Shown one piece after another: positions 57,241-64,000 of a DNA stretch of 64,000 bases. The DNA is from Rosa chinensis (lineage: Eukaryota > Streptophyta > Magnoliopsida > Rosales > Rosaceae). The notes beneath the pieces are model-generated. The model had not been told where the DNA came from. It did no database searches and was given only the letters and a program-made list of their open reading frames with translations. Within the stretch, counting starts at the first letter, position 1. Each line of letters opens with the position of its first letter. A program made the translations under genes and the position numbers. The stretch is from contig NC_037092.1 of the NCBI RefSeq assembly GCF_002994745.2, positions 67,245,823-67,309,822 of the forward strand, given 5' to 3'.

Positions 57241-57992
57241 TTTGGCTCTCTCTCCCCCTCCCCCCTTTTATTTATCTTGTTGCCGGATCGTTGATGTCAT
57301 TAAGCTTTCAATCGTTGGAAGATGCGGAGGCAAGCCTTAATTTGTCACCGGATAATGAGCACGATGGCGGAGTAGGTGTCGCCAGTAGGGGGCTCCGACT
57401 GATCGAGAATAGGGTAGGTGGATTCCAAATATGCCCTCTCTCTCCTCGAGTCTTCTTTCTCTGCTGTGTCTTTCCTTGATATGAATTCAACGAACCCATG
57501 GAAATTTTCTGGGTCTGAGACAGATGTGAAATGAGTGAGGGAGTACGAGTGGTTAAGTGTAATCGGGCAATAGAGGAGAGAGGAGTTGCAGCGATTGTAT
57601 TGTTGCAGGTGATGAGTCTCCACAAAGAAGAAGGTTTGGGTGCCCAGAGAGAATTCTAGGTACCTGTGCATCTGCGTGTGGGCCATTTTCCGGTGTCGCC
57701 GGATGATGTGGAGGTAGGACCAGACTCGTCGGAGGCCAGTGAGTACACTAGTGGTGGAGGTGAGCGGCATGGTAGTGTGAGAGACCAGCCATGGAGGAGA
57801 GCGAAAATCTCATATCCACTTTCTCTCTCTCCTCAAAACTTTCTGTCAAATTGAAACCCAGCAACTTAATTGCTTGATTTTCATGTGAAGGAAATGAAAA
57901 TCAAGAAGGAGATGTGAAGAAGATGAGCTGCAGGAGTCGCCGGAGCATCTATGGGTCTTGTCATGAAGGCCATGGCGAAGGATCTTGAATCC

Positions 57993-58062
<70 letters not shown>

Positions 58063-58130
58063 CAGAAAAATAAATTTAAAAAGAGAGGAAAAATTAAAAA
58101 AAAAACAAAGAAATTGAGGGGTATAAGGAG
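57241..58130. other. CT/GA-rich spacer, no supported gene
   Basis: Several frames overlap (57291-57479, 57308-57625, 57345-57770 and others) but none shows a domain or conservation. They arise from simple CT/GA composition. A large (GA)n repeat lies at 57996-58061. Confidence 0.45.
57996..58061. repeat. (GA)n microsatellite, about 33 units
   Basis: An uninterrupted ag repeat of about 66 bases. The minus-strand frame through it reads Leu-Ser repeats and is not a gene. Confidence 0.95.
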
Positions 58131-58149
58131 ATGACTACTTATATGAATA

Positions 58150-58880
58150 GATTTAATAAGGAGAGCTTCTGAAGAAGAAAAGAGTTCATCAATTAATCTA
58201 TCATTCCATGCAACTGTCTCGTGGTCAATAAGCTTCGAGACAAAAACCGGTCCATGCAAGGGAGGTTGTGACCATGGTCGAAGGGCATACCTATCTGCCG
58301 GTAGCCATCGATGCTTTCATATTCGAATATCTTCCCCATTACCAACCATCCATCTTGTACCAACCTGTAAAACTGAACGCGCTTCAACAATACTACGCCA
58401 TGGAAAGGACGGCTGCTGAGCTAGCTCTGCATCCCAAAATGAGTCTTCTATAAAGTACAAAGCCTTATAAATTTGAGCAATAAGTGATGTTGGATTTTTG
58501 AGTATCCTCCACCCCTGTTTGGTCAGCATGGCCAAATTGAAAAGGTGTAAATCTTTAAATCTCATACCACCTTCACTGTTTGGGGTACACAATCTCTCCT
58601 AAGACTACCAATGTATCTATTTCTATGCATCAGAGTCACCCCACCAAAACTGCGCACACAATTGATGGAGATCATAGCAAATGCTCTGTGGAAATAGATA
58701 GCAATTCATAACATACATGGGAACTACCTGTGCCACTACTTTAATTAGAATCTCTTTGCCAGCATCACTCAACAATTTAGTACGCCAACTCTCCACTTTC
58801 TTGGACAACTTTTCTTTCAGATACTTAAAAGCTTCCGTCTTTGATCTTCCCACATGAGTTGGAAGACCTAAATATCTTTC
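58150..58880 (-). mobile_element. LINE fragment (post-RT block)
   Basis: From 58853 down: EAFKYLKEKLSKKVESWRTK, AGKEILIKVVAQVVPMYVMN and LCAQFWWGDSDA, then after a break GGMRFKDLHLFNLAMLTKQG (58592-58317) and VGNGEDIRI. A shifted continuation to about 58150 reads PLHGPVFVSKLID. It covers only the end of RT and the start of the zinc region. No 3' tail is visible, so it is an internal fragment rather than a fresh insertion. Confidence 0.85.
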
Positions 58881-60300
58881 ATATAAGAAAATAAAAAATA
58901 AAAAAAATAACGAGTTCGTTTTTATTTCAATTGCAGCTGGTTGATTTCAGTTCTAACAAACTCCACAAAATGTCACTTTAAAGTCCCTATTCATTGGATA
59001 TCTTGAAGTCTGTTTGGTATGCTTCTCACACACCCAACAAAAAAAAGATTATGGCCCCATTCACAACAAGCATTCCACACACAGTAGGTTACAACTTACA
59101 AGTATGAGAGACTGCAAAAATTAAGCAGCTTCTTGAAAACTTGCTTCGAATAATACACTAAGATATCCTCCCAAAGGTCATGTAAAAAGAATTCTATCTA
59201 ATTATTTTGAATTAATCCTAGCATTGGTTAACTAATTGCTTAAAGAGATTCACTAATTAACCTTTAATTCTTAGCATGAGTACTAAGCAATTCATGTTCC
59301 GTCAATTATATCAAATCCAAACTCTCTAGCCCTAGTAGAGAAAGACACATTATTTATTGGAATTATATCCATATATAACATAAGTTTTTCTGGCACACAT
59401 AAGAGATCTTGAATTCGATTTAGTAATAAAGAGAAACTCTATTTCTAGTTGACAAAGACATATTACTGTATACCAAAAAAACGACGCATTACAATTTGAG
59501 CCACACTTGTCTGGGAATTTGTTACACTCTTTTTCTTAGGTGAAAGAATGCAAAAGAAAAACGCGTATTGGATTTTGTTTGTTTTTTTTTTTTCCCCTTA
59601 TGATGAAATCTTCCTCAGAAATAGGTCTGTATATATTTGGTTGCTGTTTAATCTAGAACCACAAATCCCACAATATTTATCCAAATGCCCTTACGCGGTT
59701 TTCATTTGGACGTTTACACGTTTTGGGATTGGAATTACGGAAGGTTATAGATAGAGAGAGAGAGAGAGAGAGAGTCAGATTGTTAACTGATAATTTTCCA
59801 TTGAAACACGCAAACGAAAACTACAATCTTTTACATTGTTTTATCATGAGATGGATCTAATTCCACTGTACTATAATGACCGGATTAAATAGACATGTTT
59901 GGGTTCAAGGTACTAAAGATTCAAGGCTCTCAAGAAGTTAGGAGAGAGCAAAGTGCAGTATGAATTTTCTAAAACTCTTGTATTACAATGTATATGAATG
60001 GTTTTTTAGTTCGAGATATCTTGTAACTAGCAAGCTAAGCGCCTCAAATCAATTTCAAGTATATGTTTAGATAAGCTAATTTTGTTGTTGATACGATTGT
60101 TGTGACATTTTATGAAGCAATCGATTTGAGACATGAGAGTCATTGCTTGCTTGTACCTAGCAAGTCTAACTTCAAGTACATGTTACTGATACGATTGTTG
60201 TAATATTTTATGAAGACATGAGAGCCATTGCTTTCCTTTATTTGCCGATTTTATATTTTGTCAAATTTGAAACTTGGGGACCAAGAAACTGCAATCATAA
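58881..60300. other. AT-rich spacer and upstream region of the third small gene
   Basis: No coding region is supported. The frame 59548-59754 has no domain. A short (GA)n run lies at 59753-59774. A word around a-t-a-c-g-a-t-t-g-t-t-g-t is repeated at about 60091 and 60189, within an imperfect local duplication. Confidence 0.4.
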
Positions 60301-60487
60301 ATTCCTCATCCTTAAAGCACTCTCCTTCACACTCTCTTTCTCTCTAGCAAAATAAAAGCAAAAGCTACTTGCAGCTTCTCTACTCTCCTCTGTTTTTTCC
60401 CTGTTTTCAGTCTCTCTGTTTTCCTCTGTTCCAAGACCACACTCTCTTGATCTTCAAAATCCCCCACACCCAACTCGAAGAAGCTCG

Positions 60488-60721
60488 ATGGAAAACCCAA
60501 ACACCATATCCAAAAACCACAAGCGAAGCCTCTACCTTCCCAGGAGAGGGCAGGTCAAGATCAAGATATTCAAGTGCTTGTTCAAGTCGTTGGCTTCGAT
60601 GTTGGGTGCGTTTGCCCGGAAGCCAGACGGAGAAGATGGAGGGTTCTTGAGCTCCAATTCCCAAACTCCGGCTGAAACCCCAAGTGGGTATTGCTCCGAT
60701 GCTCAATCTGATCGTTCCTGA
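60488..60721 (+). CDS. Small basic plant protein of unknown function, paralogue 3 (77 aa)
   Basis: It reads MENPNTISKNHKRSLYLPRR, RGQVKIKIFKCLFKSLASML and GAFARKPDGEDGG, and ends TPSGYCSDAQSDRS. It is longer than the copies at 48649 and 53200, through an insertion around CLFKSLAS and a serine-rich spacer, but shares motif order, the S-D-A-Q-S end and the leader word actcgaagaag. The upstream CT-rich leader (60310-60487) and a TAA/TGA-free frame support a real gene. It probably represents the older member, with the tandem pair derived or lost and regained. Role unknown: the basic RGQ-K-K segment next to a hydrophobic stretch could be a helix that binds membranes or partners (inference). Confidence 0.8.
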   Translation: MENPNTISKNHKRSLYLPRRGQVKIKIFKCLFKSLASMLGAFARKPDGEDGGFLSSNSQTPAETPSGYCSDAQSDRS

Positions 60722-61790
60722 TCCCCCAATTTGATGAGTTGAGGTTTTTGTGAGGAATTCCCTGAATAAGGTTGTAGGTGGTGTTAATTATGTACATAGT
60801 AACTTTGGGTTGCAAGTTTTGGGTAGAGATGAGGTTGAGGTTGGGGGTTCAAGAAGGAAAATTGGGGTTTGTATAACATAGTGGTGTGATGTAAATTTTG
60901 TATGAGATTCTAGTTTTGTATCAATCCTAATCTCTGTGCCAATATCTTGGTTCTGGTAAATGATACAGTAACTCGTTTTTAACAGTTCTACCAATCATTT
61001 CTTTCATTTTCGTACAGCTCTCTGTTTGCCATTGGCTTCTTATACAATTCTGGAAAGATGCAAACTTTGGCTTGAAATTCAATTCAATTCTGGAAAGATA
61101 TAAATTTTGATGACAAACGGGAACTTTGGTAACTCTTTCTCCGGCAGAAAAGCTTTGGTAACTTCTTTTTGGGTACAAAGTAATAGCTTCTTTTAAGTTC
61201 GATTAGTTGACATTAACAGACTGACATCGATGTCAGATACTCCAAGTGTAACTTGAATTCCATTCCCAATATAGATTCTTAACTACCACTCTCTCTCTTT
61301 TTTTCTTTTTTTTTCTAGTTGACCAGTTGGTATTTGGTAGGTAGTTGATCGTAATAGGTTGAGCTCTATACGTTTTCCTTAATTTGAAATTCTGAATTCT
61401 CCATAAATGGTTTATTGCATTGCCGCATTTTAGAATAAAGAATTCGAAAAAATTAACTATGAGTGATAGTTTCGAAGTTGAGTTAGGCATAATAATTTGA
61501 ACTTCAAAACAAGTCTTCATAGTTATATTCAATCAGAATGTTGAAGAATTAATTGATCCCCTCATCCCAAATTTCCAGTCCAATAATTTCAATGCTGAGA
61601 AAAATTTAATAATTAATTTATTTAAGGTTTAAAGCTTCTCACGCTATGGAAACCCTTCCTCCTGGTCCAGTATTCCAGTCAAAGATTTTCCCACTATATT
61701 ACAAAAATTGGTGGCTTGAAAAGTGGGGCATAGATTGGCCCGCCTACAACCCTTTACTTTGGACTCAGTTGGGAGTTTTATTTTTTTCTT
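60722..61790. other. 3' region of the third small gene and spacer
   Basis: No further coding region is supported. T-runs occur at about 61300-61314 and 61781-61797. Antisense frames at 60788-61178 lack domains. Confidence 0.35.
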
Positions 61791-61797
61791 TTTTTTT

Positions 61798-63400
61798 GGA
61801 AAAAAAATGCAAACAGTATCCAACCTTTGGCCCATTAGTAACTTTAGTATCTGACAAAAAAAAAAATATCACTTTGGAACCTGAAATTCAGACCCCGACC
61901 CAAAATTAGTACCTAAAACACTGTTGGCCGTTACGGCGTTAGCTAAGTAGCAAAATTTGAGGGGTATTCTCGTCCCTTCACTCAATCTCTTCTTCCTCTC
62001 TCTTTCTTCATCTTCTTCTTCCTCCCAACTGGGAATCTGGGATCAATCCCAAATCTTCATCTTCTTGAATTGGGTATGAATCCACCCTAAATATCACATA
62101 GCGGTGAACCTTCTTCCTCTGCAGTTCCATGAACACTTCTTGCTGTGCTCAGCCGCAGCCATGGCACACGAAGCATTCGGTTGCAAATAAAACCCAATTC
62201 TGTCATATAAACACAGCACCATCTAAACTCTTTTCACCAAACAACAATCAAACAACAATCTGAGTCATGCAAATATACCCAGAAAACAATAGATCATAAA
62301 GTTTTAAGCTTTAATGTTAGCTCAAAGAACAAAAACGAAAAATCTTTAAGCTTTATTCTACAGTAACCAGAGAAATATTGAAAAACTCAGCTGGGTACTT
62401 AGAGAAACATGGGTTTCGACACAAAATTTTGAACACTTCACCAAACCAACAAAGATCAAACAACCAAAAAGAGAGAAAAGCAAATAAGATCACGTCTTGG
62501 GATCAATCCCAGATCTTCATCCTCTCAAATTACCAGCACAACATCTCCATTCCTTCCTCCTTTCTCTTCCACCTTCTCTTCTCCTCTCATACTCTTCTTC
62601 CAACCTCCAAATTCTACCTGTCCTTGAAAACCAAAAACAGATAGAGAGAGGAGCCATGTCTTTCTCTGCTGCCACCACCCACGCCCTCCACCTCCACACC
62701 ACCATCGTCGCCGCCGCCAGATCCAATGAATTAAAACACGAATGAACGTGGAGTCCAGCACCCGGCCGCTCTACCCGATGATGCTCGAGACCCTAAAGCT
62801 CTGCTGGTCCTTCATCCGCAAATTTTGAAAGGCACTTCCATCTGGGGCACTAGGGATTGCACCATTGGAGCCCGTTTCAAAAGCTCTGCAACTTGTCAAT
62901 TGCTTCGCTCTTTTGGGTTGTGATCTCAGAGCTAGAGGAGGGTGAGATAGTTTGTTTTGAAGCTTTGATTTCAAATTACGGTGAAGTTTGAGCGGGGTTT
63001 ACGGTGAGATTTGATTGGTATGGTGTGGGTGGCTGGATTGATCTGGTGATGAGCTTTTGGTTTAAATTGGGGGAAATAGAAGACAGAGAGGGTATGGGTG
63101 AGAGTTTAGCATCGATGGATTGGAAATCTAAGCTTGAGGAAGAAGAAGAGATGAGAGAAACAAGGAGAGTTGGGAGGAAGAAGAAGATGAAGAAAGCGAG
63201 AGGAAGAAGAGATTGAGTGAAGGGACGAGAATACCCCTCAAATTTTGCTACTTGGCTAACGCCGTAACGGCCAACAGTGTTTTAGGTACTAATGTTGGGT
63301 TGGGGTCTGAACTTCAGGTACCAAAGTGATATTTTTTTTTTTGTCAGGTACTAAAGTTACTAATGGGCCAAAGGTCGGGTATTGTTTGCATTTTTTTCCC
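61798..63400. mobile_element. Non-autonomous Mutator-like element, 1.6 kb, with inverted ends of about 200 bp
   Basis: The left arm (about 61798-62000: ggaaaaaaaatgcaaacagt, acactgttggccgttacggc, ttgaggggtattctcgtccc) matches the complement of the right arm (about 63195-63400: gagaatacccctcaaatttt, gtaacggccaacagtgtttt, attgtttgcatttttttccc) over about 200 bases. The interior has no transposase. Frames at 62378-62745 and 63004-63216 are unrecognised and low in complexity. Flanks are T-rich, so the expected 9-bp target copy cannot be fixed. The arms also match the element at 7406-7829. Confidence 0.82.
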
Positions 63401-63459
63401 TCTTTTTTTCGACAAAGAGTTTGAATGTTGGTACAGGCAAAATCTAAAACACTAAGAGT

Positions 63460-64000
63460 CTAAGAGCATGTTCAGCGGTTTCTTCTTGATCGGTCTCCAT
63501 CTAGGTTTGGTGAGGTGGTGACCATGGAGAAGCAAAATCAACCTTCTACCGGGCCAAGCTTGACCAGCCAAAACATGGCTTTTCTTGACTCAGGCCAAGC
63601 TCTTGACATAAATCCTGACCCAGGTAAGCCGGTCACCAACTCCGCCCAACAGAAGAAGTGGGTGACGTCAGGCCTCAATGCGAAGAGAGAGACGCGAGCA
63701 GTCTTGTGCGTGCAAGACAATTTCTTGTCACTTAGCAGGTGGGCCGTTGTTTGGCGCATGCTGGACATGACTTTGTCGCATAGCGACATTAAATGGGACA
63801 GCATGATTGCACGTGGAGGCTAGCCATTGGCTGCTTTAGAAACTTGAAACCAACTTTCATTAAATCTGGACCGTTGGCTTCAATTAATGAGGAGATCTGA
63901 CGGTGTATAATATATATATATATATATATATATAGTAAAACCCACCATTAGGGTAAAAACTTTTCTCCACCGGACAAAATAATGCCCAACTTTCAAAAGT
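63460..64000. other. Possible MITE end, unrecognised frame and (TA)n run at the window end
   Basis: The word taagagcatgttcagcggtttcttc at the left resembles starts of common plant miniature elements. An open frame 63515-63823 (102 codons, starting MVTMEKQNQPSTG) has no domain I recognise and may be chance. A (TA)n run lies at 63906-63934. The matching right end of any element may lie beyond the window. Confidence 0.35.

Noticed and set aside
57308..57770. Possible genes upstream of RPL5 in CT/GA-rich sequence
   Set aside because: Frames overlap on both strands, composition is simple and no domain is recognisable.
63515..63823. 102-codon frame near the window end as a gene
   Set aside because: No domain, flanked by MITE-like sequence and a (TA)n run. 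It cannot be supported without a homologue.

Overview
The window is nuclear DNA of a flowering plant: spliced eukaryotic coding remnants, plant-type Ty1/copia and Ty3/gypsy elements, L1-type LINEs with a C-terminal RNase H, CACTA, hAT, PIF/Harbinger and Mutator-like DNA transposons, tRNA-derived SINEs, AT-rich spacers, and a nuclear gene for mitochondrial ribosomal protein L5. It looks like a eudicot. A Rosaceae-like origin is only an impression from the repeat style and was not tested.

Layout. 1-7 kb: a 77-bp tandem repeat, a short-motif array, and a decayed minus-strand copia element (gag 1206-2198, LTR about 5485-5700) split by a 2.27-kb solo LTR (2899-5164), then the 3' end of a plus-strand LINE. 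7-10 kb: a Mutator-like pair and two local tandem duplications. 10-24.75 kb: two decayed minus-strand LINEs lying head to tail. Each is broken in its RNase H region by an LTR element: a non-coding 4.2-kb LTR element (10560-14756, TSD TTAAC, itself carrying a SINE) and a 5.4-kb gypsy element (17285-22674, TSD TACAC). 24.75-46.8 kb: the 3' part of a minus-strand CACTA (En/Spm) transposon. It has been opened by a plus-strand LINE (about 26.41-39.44 kb, containing a 6.8-kb copia element at 28534-35339, TSD ATTAC), a SINE (39484-39604), a hAT-like GC-rich block (about 41.07-42.26 kb) and a PIF/Harbinger-like element (42992-45940, TSD TTA). The last carries a piece of an ethylene-receptor gene. 46.8-54.6 kb: a tandem segmental duplication of about 3.2 kb. 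Each copy has one small gene of a plant-specific basic-peptide type (48649, 53200), and a copia LTR/leader fragment lies exactly between the copies. 56.0-56.7 kb: nuclear-encoded mitochondrial RPL5 on the minus strand. 60.5 kb: a third, more distant member of the small-gene family. 61.8-63.4 kb: a non-autonomous Mutator-like element of the same family as the one near 7.4 kb.

Only four genes look intact: the three small paralogues and RPL5. Everything else is a transposable element, a transposable-element relic or spacer. The nesting gives a relative order of events: the LINEs and the CACTA element are older than the LTR elements within them. LTR-LTR differences counted by eye are about 40 in 469 bp for gypsy, 7 in 204 bp for copia and about 2-3% for the non-coding element. 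This makes gypsy the oldest of the three insertions.

The most unusual object is the Harbinger-like element at 42992-45940. It holds an intron-exon fragment of a subfamily-2 ethylene receptor (ETR2/EIN4-like) with its receiver domain, an apparent DNA-level gene capture.
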